The notes beneath the pieces are model-generated. The model saw only the letters and a list, made by a program, of their open reading frames with translations, made no database searches and was not told where the DNA came from. Shown here piece after piece: positions 46,111-55,535 of a DNA stretch of 64,000 nucleotides. Each line of letters starts with the position of its first letter. Position 1 is the first letter of the stretch. The position numbers and the translations under genes are program-made. Source of the stretch: Bacteroidaceae bacterium (GTDB lineage Bacteria; Bacteroidota; Bacteroidia; Bacteroidales; Bacteroidaceae); contig JAGBTN010000015.1 in assembly GCA_017631315.1 (NCBI GenBank), positions 186,001 to 250,000 of the forward strand, read 5' to 3'.

Positions 46111-47553
46111 ATGACAGACGACAATAGCTTTGTACGCGAAGTGGCGGAGAAGAAGTACGAATACGGCTTCACCACCGACGTACAGACAGACATCATCGAG
46201 AAAGGACTCACCGAGGACATCGTGCGCCTCATCTCCCAAAAGAAGGGAGAACCCGAGTGGCTCCTGGAATTTCGCCTGAAAGCGTTCCGCTACTGGCTCA
46301 CCATAGAGCAACCCACATGGGGACACCTCAAGATGCCCCACATCAACTACCAGGACATCTCATACTACGCCGACCCCACAAAATCGAAAAACAAAGAGCC
46401 CGGAGAAATAGACCCCGAACTCATGAAAACCTTCGACAAACTCGGCATCCCCCTCGAAGAACGCATGGCACTGGCAGGCACCGCCGTCGACGCCGTCATG
46501 GACTCCGTAAGCGTCAAAACAACCTTCCGCGAAAAACTACAGGAAAAAGGCATCATCTTCTGCTCCTTCAGCGAAGCCGTACGCGAACACCCCGACCTCG
46601 TCCGCCAATACCTCGGCAGCGTAGTCCCATACAAAGACAACTACTTCGCCGCACTCAACTCCGCCGTCTTCAGCGACGGCTCCTTCGTCTACATACCAAA
46701 AGGCGTGCGCTGCCCCATGGAACTCAGCACATACTTCCGCATCAACGCACGCGGCACAGGACAATTCGAACGCACACTCATCGTCTGCGACGACGACGCC
46801 TACGTCTCCTACCTCGAAGGATGCACCGCACCCATGCGCGACGAAAACCAACTCCACGCAGCCATCGTGGAAATCATCGTAAACGAACGAGCAGAAGTCA
46901 AATACAGCACCGTACAAAACTGGTACCCCGGCGACAGCGAAGGAAAAGGCGGAGTACTCAACCTCGTCACCAAACGCGGACACCTCAGAGGAGCAAACAG
47001 CAAACTCTCCTGGACACAAGTAGAAACCGGAAGCGCCATCACCTGGAAATACCCCAGCTGCATACTCACAGGAGACAATAGCCAAGCAGAATTCTACAGC
47101 GTGGCCGTCACCAACAACCACCAACAAGCCGACACCGGAACCAAGATGATACACCTCGGCAAAAACACCCGAAGCACCATCATCTCAAAAGGCATCAGCG
47201 CAGGCAAAAGCCAAAACACATACCGAGGACTCGTCCGAGTAGCAAAAGACGCCGAAGGCGCACGCAACTACAGCAGTTGCGACTCACTCCTGCTGGGAAG
47301 CCAATGCGGAGCACACACCTTCCCATACATGGACATACACAACGACACCGCAGTCGTAGAACACGAAGCCACAACAAGCAAAATCAGCGAAGACCAACTC
47401 TTCTACTGCAACCAACGAGGCATCAACACCGAAGAAGCAGTCAGCCTCATCGTCAATGGCTACGCAAAAGAAGTCATCAACAAGCTGCCAATGGAGTTCG
47501 CCGTAGAAGCACAAAAACTCCTCGGCGTCAGTCTCGAAGGCAGCGTCGGATAA
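46111..47553 (+). CDS. sufB: Fe-S cluster assembly scaffold SufB
   Basis: The protein has 480 residues. It contains [60 protein letters not shown] and [20 protein letters not shown], standard SufB sequence, and [12 protein letters not shown] near the C-terminus. SufB is the core of the SufBC2D scaffold on which Fe-S clusters are built. It leads the operon sufB-sufC-sufD-sufS. No TAnnTTTG promoter is clear in the 93-base gap upstream, so it may also be read from the infB operon through the repeat array. Confidence 0.96.
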   Translation: MTDDNSFVREVAEKKYEYGFTTDVQTDIIEKGLTEDIVRLISQKKGEPEWLLEFRLKAFRYWLTIEQPTWGHLKMPHINYQDISYYADPTKSKNKEPGEIDPELMKTFDKLGIPLEERMALAGTAVDAVMDSVSVKTTFREKLQEKGIIFCSFSEAVREHPDLVRQYLGSVVPYKDNYFAALNSAVFSDGSFVYIPKGVRCPMELSTYFRINARGTGQFERTLIVCDDDAYVSYLEGCTAPMRDENQLHAAIVEIIVNERAEVKYSTVQNWYPGDSEGKGGVLNLVTKRGHLRGANSKLSWTQVETGSAITWKYPSCILTGDNSQAEFYSVAVTNNHQQADTGTKMIHLGKNTRSTIISKGISAGKSQNTYRGLVRVAKDAEGARNYSSCDSLLLGSQCGAHTFPYMDIHNDTAVVEHEATTSKISEDQLFYCNQRGINTEEAVSLIVNGYAKEVINKLPMEFAVEAQKLLGVSLEGSVG

Positions 47554-47562
47554 AAAAACACC

Positions 47563-48315
47563 ATGTTACAGATAAAAGACCTACACGCCAGCATCAACGG
47601 CAAAGAAATACTCAAAGGCATCAACCTCAACGTCCAAGACGGCGAAATACACGCCGTAATGGGACTCAACGGAGCAGGCAAAAGCACACTCTCCAACGTC
47701 ATCGTCGGACACCCAGCCTACGAAGTCACACAAGGAACCATAAACTTCAACGGGAAAAACATCCTCACACTCAAACCCGAAGAACGCGCACACGAAGGAA
47801 TCTTCCTAAGCTTCCAACAACCCACAGAAATCCCAGGCGTCTCAATGGTCAACTTCATGCGTGCAGCACTCAATGCCAAACGCAAATACAAAGGACAAGA
47901 ACCCATGCCCGCAGGCGACTTCCTCAAACTCATGCGCGAAAAAAGACAAATCGTAGAACTCGACAGCAAACTCACAAGCCGAAGCGTGAACGAAGGCTTC
48001 TCAGGAGGCGAAAAGAAACGCAACGAAATATTCCAAATGGCAATGCTCGAGCCCACACTCTGCATACTCGACGAAACAGACAGCGGACTCGATGTCGACG
48101 CACTCCGCGTAGTGGCAGAAGGATTCAACAAACTGAGACGACCGGAAACAAGTGCCATCGTCATCACACACTACCAACGACTGCTCGACTATATCAAACC
48201 AGACATCGTACACGTCCTCATCGACGGACGCATCGTCAAGACAGCAGGACCCGAGCTCGCCACAGAGATAGAAAACCGAGGCTTCGACTGGATAAAAGAG
48301 GAGGTAGGACTGTGA
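47563..48315 (+). CDS. sufC: Fe-S cluster assembly ATPase SufC
   Basis: The protein has 250 residues. The ABC ATPase motifs are Walker A GLNGAGKSTLSNVI, the signature FSGGEKKRNEIFQMAML, and Walker B LCILDETDSGLDVDAL. SufC binds SufB and SufD and drives cluster assembly by ATP hydrolysis. It begins 9 bases after sufB and its stop overlaps the sufD start (GTGA). Confidence 0.96.
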   Translation: MLQIKDLHASINGKEILKGINLNVQDGEIHAVMGLNGAGKSTLSNVIVGHPAYEVTQGTINFNGKNILTLKPEERAHEGIFLSFQQPTEIPGVSMVNFMRAALNAKRKYKGQEPMPAGDFLKLMREKRQIVELDSKLTSRSVNEGFSGGEKKRNEIFQMAMLEPTLCILDETDSGLDVDALRVVAEGFNKLRRPETSAIVITHYQRLLDYIKPDIVHVLIDGRIVKTAGPELATEIENRGFDWIKEEVGL

Positions 48316-49529
48316 ATGCTGAAAAGCAATACATCGACTTCTACAACGAAGTAAAAGACACCATCGCTGCACGCAGCAGCCAGGAGATGAACACCTGCCG
48401 CGAAGCAGCCCTGCACACCTTTGCCACACAAGGCTTCCCTTCGCCAAAAGTGGAACGCTACCGTTATGCAAAAGTCGAAACAGACTTTTCTCCCAACTAC
48501 GGCATCGCTCTCACACCAATCAAAGGGCCACTCCCTCCCCATTGCTTCCGCATTGCAGATGCTGTTCCCCATGCACGCACATTATATAATAAGGTTGCTG
48601 ACACAGCAGACAGCATCGTAGCACTCAACACAATGCTCTGTGTCGACACTCTCGTCGTACACGTTCCTAAAGGCACTCGCGTTGAACATCCCATACAGAT
48701 AAGCAACACCCTCAAGGGCGAACAGGACACGATGGTCTGCCGGCGCATCCTAATCATAATGGAGGAGCTGGCGCAGGCTGATGTCATCATCACTGACCGG
48801 GCAACCTCACAAAGCCGTTTCCTGACAAACCAAGTCATTGAAGTCGTGATGCACGACGGTTCACACCTCAGCCTCTATGAGACTGAAGAGACACATCTGC
48901 TCTGCACGCGCTACAGCAGTGTCTTTGTTCAACAAGGCAGAAACAGCACTTTCCATCATACTAACCTGACGCTCTTCAACGGACACACCCGCAATCGCCT
49001 TGATGTACAACTGCAGGGCGAAGGCAGCGAAGTGACTGCCAACGGTTGTGTTATTGCCGATAAGATGCAGCGTGTGGACAACAATACGCTTATTGACCAT
49101 CAAGTGCCCAACTGCCGGAGCAATGAACTTTATAAGTATGTTCTTGACGACAATGCCGTGGGTGCCTTTGCCGGAAAGATATTGGTTCGTGAGGGTGCGC
49201 AGAAGACAATCAGCAAGGAGACGAATGCAAACCTTTGTGCCACACGTTCTGCACGAATGTTTACTCAGCCGATGCTTGAGATATATGCCGACGATGTGAA
49301 GTGTTCTCACGGCAGCACTGTTGGTCAGATGGACGATGCTGCGCTTTTCTATATGCGCCAGCGAGGCATCGACGAAAAGGAGGCTCGTCTGCTGCTCAAG
49401 GCTGCATTCATCACCGAAGTCATCGAAACCATTCCCCTCGAGTCGCTCCGCGACCGTTTGCATGTGTTGGTGGACAAGCGTTTGAGAGGCGAATTAAGCA
49501 AATGTGAAGGATGCAAACTATGCCAATAA
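48312..49529 (+). CDS. sufD: Fe-S cluster assembly protein SufD
   Basis: The protein has 405 residues when started at the GTG at 48312, which overlaps the sufC stop by 4 bases; the open frame upstream is only a shadow of sufC. The beta-helical SufB/SufD core includes NSTFHHTNLTLFNGHTRNRL, YVLDDNAVGAFAGKILVREG and HGSTVGQMDDAALFYMRQRG. SufD forms the scaffold with SufB and helps iron entry. The C-terminus ends in CEGCKLC-Q, a small cysteine cluster. Confidence 0.93.
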   Translation: MNAEKQYIDFYNEVKDTIAARSSQEMNTCREAALHTFATQGFPSPKVERYRYAKVETDFSPNYGIALTPIKGPLPPHCFRIADAVPHARTLYNKVADTADSIVALNTMLCVDTLVVHVPKGTRVEHPIQISNTLKGEQDTMVCRRILIIMEELAQADVIITDRATSQSRFLTNQVIEVVMHDGSHLSLYETEETHLLCTRYSSVFVQQGRNSTFHHTNLTLFNGHTRNRLDVQLQGEGSEVTANGCVIADKMQRVDNNTLIDHQVPNCRSNELYKYVLDDNAVGAFAGKILVREGAQKTISKETNANLCATRSARMFTQPMLEIYADDVKCSHGSTVGQMDDAALFYMRQRGIDEKEARLLLKAAFITEVIETIPLESLRDRLHVLVDKRLRGELSKCEGCKLCQ

Positions 49530-50737
49530 TACAGAAAAGGGACGACTTTCCCATCCTGCAAAGAGTTATTTACGGGAAGTATCCTCTTGTCTATCTGGAC
49601 AATGCTGCAACTACACAAAAGCCGCGACAGGTGGTTGAGGCAATGACGGAGGAGTACTATAATGTCAATGCCAACGTGCATCGTGGTGTTCATTTCCTTT
49701 CTCAACAGGCTACGGAACTGCACGAGGCTTCACGCGAAACGGTGCGTTCTTTTCTGAATGCCCGCAGCACATCGGAGATTATCTTTACCCGCGGCACCAC
49801 GGAGAGCATAAATCTTGTGGCATCATGCTTTGGCCAGGCTTTCATGAAGGCTGGCGACGAGGTGATTGTCAGCGAGATGGAACACCACAGCAACATTGTC
49901 TCGTGGCAACTTATGCAAGAGAGGCTGGGCATCCGGCTGCGTGTTGTTCCCATTACTGACGACGGCCGTCTCGTGATGGACGAGTATGTAAAACTCTTCA
50001 ACGAACGCACCAGGATTGTCAGCATCACACACGTCAGCAATGTGCTGGGCACTATCAATCCGGTGAAGGACATCGTCCGGATTGCACACGAGCACAATGT
50101 CCCTGTCCTCATCGACGGGGCTCAGAGTTCGCCGCACATGAGGGTTGATGTGCAGGAACTGGACTGTGACTTCTATGCCTTCAGTGGTCATAAGATTTAT
50201 GGCCCCACCGGCATTGGAGTTCTCTATGGCAAGGAGGAGTGGCTCGACCGTATTCCTCCCTACATGGGCGGTGGCGAAATGATAAAGAACGTCAGTTTCG
50301 AGCGCACCACCTTCAATGCTTTGCCCTACAAGTTCGAAGCTGGAACGCCCGACTATGTAGCGACCACCGGCCTCGCCAGGGCTCTCGATTACGTGACTGC
50401 CATTGGCCTGGACGCCATCGAAGCCCACGAGCGCGACCTGACGGCATACGCCATGCAGAGGCTGATGGAGGTGGACGGCATGCACATCTATGGGCCAGGC
50501 ATAGAGGAGCACGACGCCGTCATCAGTTTCCAGGTGGGCAACATCCACCATTTGGACATGGGTACGCTGCTCGACCGCCTCGGCATTGCCGTACGCACCG
50601 GCCACCATTGTGCCGAGCCTCTTATGCGCCGCTTGGGCATAGAGGGTACCTGCCGGGCAAGTTTCGCCCTTTACAACACAAGAGAAGAGGTGGACGCACT
50701 GGTCGAAGGCATACGCCGTGTCAGCCAGATGTTCTGA
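49511..50737 (+). CDS. sufS: Cysteine desulfurase SufS
   Basis: The protein has 408 residues. The PLP lysine is K228 in SGHKIYGPTGIGVLYG and the persulfide cysteine is C367 in RTGHHCAEPLM; VYLDNAATTQKP opens the fold. SufS takes sulfur from cysteine and hands it to the scaffold. It overlaps the end of sufD by 19 bases; translation may begin at 49511 or at the ATG at 49520. No SufE, SufU or SufA gene is present, so the sulfur carrier lies elsewhere. A repeat array follows the stop. Confidence 0.95.
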   Translation: MQTMPIIQKRDDFPILQRVIYGKYPLVYLDNAATTQKPRQVVEAMTEEYYNVNANVHRGVHFLSQQATELHEASRETVRSFLNARSTSEIIFTRGTTESINLVASCFGQAFMKAGDEVIVSEMEHHSNIVSWQLMQERLGIRLRVVPITDDGRLVMDEYVKLFNERTRIVSITHVSNVLGTINPVKDIVRIAHEHNVPVLIDGAQSSPHMRVDVQELDCDFYAFSGHKIYGPTGIGVLYGKEEWLDRIPPYMGGGEMIKNVSFERTTFNALPYKFEAGTPDYVATTGLARALDYVTAIGLDAIEAHERDLTAYAMQRLMEVDGMHIYGPGIEEHDAVISFQVGNIHHLDMGTLLDRLGIAVRTGHHCAEPLMRRLGIEGTCRASFALYNTREEVDALVEGIRRVSQMF

Positions 50738-50793
50738 CCTCAGCCATCCCCTCGCCTACCCCCTTCTGCAACGCCCTACAGCCTTCCGTCCGG

Positions 50794-50840
50794 AAAGGTT
50801 AAGCATTCTGCCAATAATGGTTAAGCATTATTGCAATAAA
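50794..50840 (+). repeat. 22-bp-phased GGTTAAGC array, 2 units (array G)
   Basis: Cores lie at 50797-50804 and 50819-50826 (both GGTTAAGC), 22 bp apart, between the convergent sufS and GH97 genes. Confidence 0.8.
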
Positions 50841-50866
50841 GGCGAGGGGGAAAATCGTCCTCGCCC
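50836..50866 (-). terminator. Probable terminator of the GH97 gene
   Basis: On the minus strand GGCGAGG (plus 50859-50865) pairs with CCTCGCC (plus 50841-50847), followed by TTTATT. The stem is short but sits directly after the stop. Confidence 0.5.
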
Positions 50867-50876
50867 TTCGTGTCTG

Positions 50877-52814
50877 TTACTCTATCACACCACACCATCC
50901 ACCATTGCGAACCAGGTGCAGACGGAGCTTCGTCTGTGGCGTAACGTCCTGCTCGCCACGCTTGTAATCCACTGCTATGCGGTGGGCATTACGGCCGTCC
51001 TGGAAGTAAGTGAGGTGCCCATTTTTGCCGATGAAATCGAGAGAAATCTCAATGTCCTGTGCCTTGCTGCCCGTCATGGCACCAATGTACCACTTGTCGC
51101 CCTTGCGCTTTGCCACCACATAGTGTTCGCCAGCCTTGGCCGAGAGCACCCGTGTGTCGTCCCAAGTAGTGGGGACGGATGCCATGAAACGCGTACATTC
51201 TTCCTCGCGGAGGTAACGTGTGGGGCTGTCGGCGAGCATCTGCAGACCGCTCTCGAAGCAGACATACAGTGCCATCTGGTAGGCACGTGTGCCACTGCCC
51301 ATCGGCATGGAGCCCGTACCTCTGTTGTCCTCCGGCTGCGCACTCTGCATGGAGCCGGGCGTAAAGTCCATTGCTCCTACGGCATTGCGTATGTATGGGA
51401 GCCAGATGGTGTTGTCCGGATGGCATCCGCCACCTTGTTCCATGCCACGCACACCTTCGTAACTGATGAGGTTGGGCAAACGCTGTTCCAGTCCTGCCGG
51501 TTTGAAAGAGCCGTGGAAGTCGATGAGAAGTTTATGCTTGGCACACTCACGGGTGATGCGTTCATAGTAGTTCACCATCCATTGGTCGCTGTGGTCCATG
51601 AAATCGACCTTCAAGCCCTTCACGCCCATCTTGGCATAATAGGAAATCACGTCGGGGTGTTGTTCCACCGTGAGCCACGTCAGCCAAAGCACAATACCAA
51701 CGTTTCGGGCAGCGCCGTACTCCACAAGTTCCCTGACGTCTATCTCGTCGCGGGTTGTAAACGGGTCCTGAACGCGTTTGTTCCAGCCCTCGTCCAGCAA
51801 GATGTACTCCACTCCGAACTTCGAAGCACAGTCGATGATATACTTATATGTATCGTTGTTGATGCCAGCCACGAAGTCCACATCCCAAATGGTCCAGTGG
51901 TTCCACCAGTCCCAGTTGACCTTTCCGGGCTTAATCCACGACGTGTCGTCCAGTTCGCACTTGCCTGCCAGCACAACTTCCATTTGGTTTTCGGCAATCG
52001 TGGCGTCTGTTCCTATTACAGCAAAGCGCCATGGCAGTGTGCGCTGTGCATCGGTGCGGGCAATGCAGTCGTACTCCTTGGTGATGTTCCAGCCGCGGTC
52101 GCCGCGCGGTTCCCATGCCTGAGGCGACTTGGGGAAGACGGACTTGAAGCCATTGCTGCCCGTAGAGTAGAGGAACATATTGGGGTAGTCGCGCACATCA
52201 CTCTCGGAGAAGAGCACCTTCGTGCCCTTGGGGCTCTCGAGAAGAATGGGCAGGTAGGTCATCTCGTCGCCTATGCGATACTCGGAGGTAGAGATGTGTG
52301 TGTAGGGATTCTCGTAGGAAGTCATGAAACCGCGTGTCTTGGAGATGTGTGCCGTGAAGGCTTCGGGCAGATTGAGTTCGACACCTTCGTTCACGATGTC
52401 TGTCTGTCCCTTCCCTTTGTTGATGGCAAAACGGTAGGCAACGCCATTGTCGTAGGCACGCATATCGACGGAGATGCCGCCCTTGAACGCGAGTGTCAAC
52501 TGATTGGCGCAGTTGGGGACCTCGGCATACTTCAGGGGCACAACGGGACGAATCACTTCGTCCACCTTGCTACGCTTTGCGCTGCTCAACCGAGGCTTAG
52601 TGCCAAACGTCTCTGCTCCCACTTGAAGGCTGATGGGGCAGTCCTTCAAGATCTGCTCCTCGCCATAGAACACGCTGTAGGTGAGGCGGTCGCCAATGGT
52701 GACCTCCAGTTTGATGTTACCACTCGGAGAGGCCAACGTCTCCACCTTGTCTGCATAAACACTGCCAATGCCCAACAGCATGAGCATAAGCACCAAAAAG
52801 TTTTTTCTCATCAT
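50877..52814 (-). CDS. GH97 family glycoside hydrolase (retaining type)
   Basis: The protein has 645 residues from MMRKNFLVLMLMLLGIGSVY, a signal peptide; the open frame upstream continues to 52925 but lies above the promoter. The GH97 N-terminal beta-sandwich (SPSGNIKLEVTIGDRLTYSV) precedes the TIM barrel (VNWDWWNHWTIWDVDF, GVEYILLDEGWNKRVQDP, LKVDFMDHSDQWMVNYYERI). The aspartate in KVDFMD corresponds to the nucleophile of the retaining alpha-galactosidase-like GH97 branch, while the inverting SusB branch lacks it; LISYEGVRGMEQ carries the acid/base region. The enzyme is probably a periplasmic alpha-galactosidase or similar. It stands alone, without SusC/SusD partners. Confidence 0.88.
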   Translation of the reverse strand: MMRKNFLVLMLMLLGIGSVYADKVETLASPSGNIKLEVTIGDRLTYSVFYGEEQILKDCPISLQVGAETFGTKPRLSSAKRSKVDEVIRPVVPLKYAEVPNCANQLTLAFKGGISVDMRAYDNGVAYRFAINKGKGQTDIVNEGVELNLPEAFTAHISKTRGFMTSYENPYTHISTSEYRIGDEMTYLPILLESPKGTKVLFSESDVRDYPNMFLYSTGSNGFKSVFPKSPQAWEPRGDRGWNITKEYDCIARTDAQRTLPWRFAVIGTDATIAENQMEVVLAGKCELDDTSWIKPGKVNWDWWNHWTIWDVDFVAGINNDTYKYIIDCASKFGVEYILLDEGWNKRVQDPFTTRDEIDVRELVEYGAARNVGIVLWLTWLTVEQHPDVISYYAKMGVKGLKVDFMDHSDQWMVNYYERITRECAKHKLLIDFHGSFKPAGLEQRLPNLISYEGVRGMEQGGGCHPDNTIWLPYIRNAVGAMDFTPGSMQSAQPEDNRGTGSMPMGSGTRAYQMALYVCFESGLQMLADSPTRYLREEECTRFMASVPTTWDDTRVLSAKAGEHYVVAKRKGDKWYIGAMTGSKAQDIEISLDFIGKNGHLTYFQDGRNAHRIAVDYKRGEQDVTPQTKLRLHLVRNGGWCGVIE

Positions 52815-52856
52815 ATCTGTAGTTTTAGTTTTGTGGCAAAATTGCTTTCTGGAGAA

Positions 52857-52864
52857 CAAAGATA
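52857..52864 (-). promoter_or_regulatory. -7 promoter element TATCTTTG (GH97)
   Basis: CAAAGATA on the plus strand reads TATCTTTG on the minus strand, 43 bases before the GH97 start. Confidence 0.6.
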
Positions 52865-52919
52865 ATGAATTATTTTTACTTTTCAGCACACTCCGATTTA
52901 TTTTTGCAGGCAAGCGCAA

Positions 52920-53005
52920 AAACATCTACTGCCAAACAGGCAATAATGGTTAACCATTCCGGGCATAATGGTTAACCTGTTTGGGGAACAAGGCAGTAGA
53001 TGTTT
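52920..53005 (+). repeat. GGTTAACC pair (array H) enclosed by a 14-bp inverted repeat
   Basis: AAACATCTACTGCC (52920-52933) and GGCAGTAGATGTTT (52992-53005) are perfect inverted repeats 58 bases apart. Between them lie two cores, 52948-52955 and 52970-52977 (both GGTTAACC), 22 bp apart. The element sits between the GH97 promoter and the pnp terminator. It resembles a miniature inverted-repeat element; I see no flanking target duplication. Confidence 0.85.
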
Positions 53006-53041
53006 CCACACACCGCCAGCCTCACACACCAGAAGACACAA

Positions 53042-53090
53042 AATCCCCCTCCAGAAAACCCCGCCATAAAAGGGGCTCTGAAGGGGGATT
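53042..53090 (-). terminator. Likely terminator of pnp
   Basis: On the minus strand AATCCCCCT and AGGGGGATT pair, with an inner GCCCC/GGGG-type stem, followed by TTTTGTG. It lies 35 bases after the pnp stop. Confidence 0.55.
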
Positions 53091-53125
53091 CCTTATTCAC
53101 AACGGTGCGACAGGCACCATATTCC

Positions 53126-55375
53126 TTATTCTGCTACAGGCTCTTCGCCCTGTTCGGGACGGGGACGACGCTCGCCACGTTCGGGACGAGGACGACGTTC
53201 ACCACGCTCGGGACGGGGACGACGCTCGCGCTCAACATAGCCCTCGGGCTTCTCCATCAAAGCGCGGCGGCTCAACTTGAACTTGCCTGTCTTCGGATCA
53301 ATCTCGAGGAGTTTCACCTGAAGCTTGTCGCCTTCCTTCAGACCTGCCTCCTCTACTGTCTCGAGGCGCTTCCAGTCGATTTCGCTGATATGCAGAAGTC
53401 CGTCCTTGCCAGGCATGAACTCTACGAAGCAGCCGTAAGGCATGATGCTGCGAACAGTGCCCTCGTAAACCTCACCAATCTCGGGAACAGCAACAATAGC
53501 CTTAATCTTAGCCATGGCAGCATCGATGACATCCTTGTTGGGACCGCTCACCTGAATCTTGCCAACGCCGTCTTCCTCGTCGATAGTAATGGTAGCACCA
53601 GTCTCTTCCTGCATGCCCTGGATAATCTTACCGCCCGGGCCAATGACAGCACCAATGAATTCCTTCGGGATAATCATCTGCTCGATGCGGGGAACATGAG
53701 GCTTCAACTCCGGACGTGGAGCATCGAGCGTCTTCATCATCTCGGCAAGGATATGCTCACGGCCAGCCTTTGCCTGCATGAGAGCCTTCTCGAGAATCTC
53801 GTAAGAGAGACCGTCGCACTTGATATCCATCTGTGTTGCGGTCAAACCATTCGGTGTACCAGTGGTCTTGAAGTCCATGTCGCCAAGGTGATCCTCGTCG
53901 CCAAGAATATCGCTCAACACAGCATACTTGTCCTCGCCGGGGTTCTTGATGAGACCCATGGCAATACCGCTGACGGGAGCCGTAACGGGAACACCGGCAT
54001 CCATCAAAGCCAAGCAGCCTGCACAGGTGCTGGCCATTGAGCTGGAACCATTGCTCTCCAGAATATCGCTCACTACACGAATTGTATAAGGATAGTCGGC
54101 AGGAATCTGACCCTTAAGGCCTCGCCATGCCAAATGGCCGTGACCGATCTCACGACGACCTACGCCACGCTGTGCTCTTGCCTCGCCGGTTGAGAAGGGA
54201 GGGAAGTTATAGTGGAGCAGGAAACGCTGGTATTCACGTACGAGCACATCGTCGACAAGCTTCTCGTCGAGCTTTGTGCCAAGTGTACAGGTGGCCAGAG
54301 ACTGTGTCTCACCACGGGTGAAGATGGCACTTCCGTGAGGTCCGGGCAGCGGACTTGCCTCGCACCAGATGGGGCGAATATCGGTTGTCTTACGACCATC
54401 GAGGCGTACGCCTTCGTCCAGGATGCAGCGACGCATTGCGTCCTTCTCTACATCATGGTAGTAACGGTCGATGAGAGCATTCTTCTCCTCGAGTTCTTCG
54501 GCAGGCATATCTGTGTGAGCCTCGGCATAAGCAACCTTGAACTCCTCGCGAATAGCCTCGAAAGCGGCAGCACGAGCATGCTTCTCGAGAGCCTGCTTCG
54601 TAACGTCGTAAGCCTTCTGGTAGCATGCAGCCTTAACCTCTTCGCGCAGTTCCTCGTCGTTTACCTCGTGGCAATACTCGCGCTTAACATCCTTGCCGAG
54701 CTCTTTGCTCAACTCCTTCTGCAGGCGGCACATGGGCTTGATAGCCTCGTGAGCAGCCTTGAGGGCAGCAAGAAGGTCGGTTTCCTGCACTTCCTTCATC
54801 TCGCCTTCCACCATCATGATGTTCTCTTCGGTAGCACCGACCATGAGGTCCATGTCGGCTTCCTTGAGCTGTTGGAAGGTTGGGTTGATGACAAACTCGC
54901 CGTTGATGCGTGCAACACGCACCTCGGAGATGGGGCCGTCGAAGGGGATATCACTGCAAGCCAGAGCTGCAGAAGCGGCAAAGCCAGCCAGAGCATCGGG
55001 CATATCCACGCCATCGGCAGAGAAAAGGATTACATTCACATAAACTTCAGCATGATAATTGCTGGGGAAGAGAGGACGCAGAGCGCGGTCCACCAGACGA
55101 CAAGTCAGAATCTCGTCGTCGTTTGCCTTACCCTCACGCTTCGTAAAGCCACCGGGAAAACGGCCGGCAGCAAAATACTTCTCTCTGTACTCTACCTGCA
55201 AGGGCATGAAATCTGTTCCGGGAACGGCATCTTTGGCTGCACAAACAGTGGCCAGGAGCATCGTGTTGTTCATACGAAGCATCACGGAACCATCGGCTTG
55301 CTTGGCAAGTTTCCCGGTCTCGATGCTGATGGTTCTTCCATCAGGCAACTCGACTGTCTTTGTAATTACGTTCAT
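53126..55375 (-). CDS. pnp: Polyribonucleotide nucleotidyltransferase (PNPase)
   Basis: The protein has 749 residues. Two RNase PH domains ([55 protein letters not shown]), an all-helical linker, a KH domain ([20 protein letters not shown]) and an S1 domain ([20 protein letters not shown]) are in the normal order. PNPase degrades RNA 3' to 5' using phosphate. The C-terminus adds a short arginine-rich tail of three 9-residue units ([27 protein letters not shown]), probably extending RNA binding. The gene is monocistronic with its own promoter. Confidence 0.96.
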   Translation of the reverse strand: MNVITKTVELPDGRTISIETGKLAKQADGSVMLRMNNTMLLATVCAAKDAVPGTDFMPLQVEYREKYFAAGRFPGGFTKREGKANDDEILTCRLVDRALRPLFPSNYHAEVYVNVILFSADGVDMPDALAGFAASAALACSDIPFDGPISEVRVARINGEFVINPTFQQLKEADMDLMVGATEENIMMVEGEMKEVQETDLLAALKAAHEAIKPMCRLQKELSKELGKDVKREYCHEVNDEELREEVKAACYQKAYDVTKQALEKHARAAAFEAIREEFKVAYAEAHTDMPAEELEEKNALIDRYYHDVEKDAMRRCILDEGVRLDGRKTTDIRPIWCEASPLPGPHGSAIFTRGETQSLATCTLGTKLDEKLVDDVLVREYQRFLLHYNFPPFSTGEARAQRGVGRREIGHGHLAWRGLKGQIPADYPYTIRVVSDILESNGSSSMASTCAGCLALMDAGVPVTAPVSGIAMGLIKNPGEDKYAVLSDILGDEDHLGDMDFKTTGTPNGLTATQMDIKCDGLSYEILEKALMQAKAGREHILAEMMKTLDAPRPELKPHVPRIEQMIIPKEFIGAVIGPGGKIIQGMQEETGATITIDEEDGVGKIQVSGPNKDVIDAAMAKIKAIVAVPEIGEVYEGTVRSIMPYGCFVEFMPGKDGLLHISEIDWKRLETVEEAGLKEGDKLQVKLLEIDPKTGKFKLSRRALMEKPEGYVERERRPRPERGERRPRPERGERRPRPEQGEEPVAE
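53144..53224 (-). repeat. 27-bp in-frame tandem repeat at the 3' end of pnp
   Basis: Three 27-bp imperfect copies encode RRPRPERGE-type units of the PNPase tail. Confidence 0.8.
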
Positions 55376-55432
55376 CTTGTTTTTGTTAACTTATTGTTTT
55401 TCTTTACGTCAAATATGTGATATAAAATCGTA

Positions 55433-55440
55433 CAAAGATA
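55433..55440 (-). promoter_or_regulatory. -7 promoter element TATCTTTG (pnp)
   Basis: CAAAGATA on the plus strand reads TATCTTTG on the minus strand, 58 bases before the pnp start. Confidence 0.6.
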
Positions 55441-55503
55441 CGAAAAAAAGTGAACTGCAAGGGGAGAAGAGGAAAGATTTATCAGTTTTTGAGTAAATTT
55501 TTA

Positions 55504-55511
55504 TATCTTTG
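55504..55511 (+). promoter_or_regulatory. -7 promoter element TATCTTTG
   Basis: TATCTTTG followed by CACATC lies 25 bases before the ATG at 55536, divergent from the pnp promoter. Confidence 0.65.
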
Positions 55512-55535
55512 CACATCATTTAGAACCAAAACGCA

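Noticed and set aside
47277-48311. Upstream extension of the sufD open frame
   Set aside because: It overlaps sufB and sufC in another frame and is arginine/threonine-rich junk; the GTG at 48312 gives the normal SufD length.
50718-52865. Plus-strand open frame of 715 codons opposite the GH97 gene
   Set aside because: The minus strand has a signal peptide and GH97 motifs; the plus frame has no recognisable domain.
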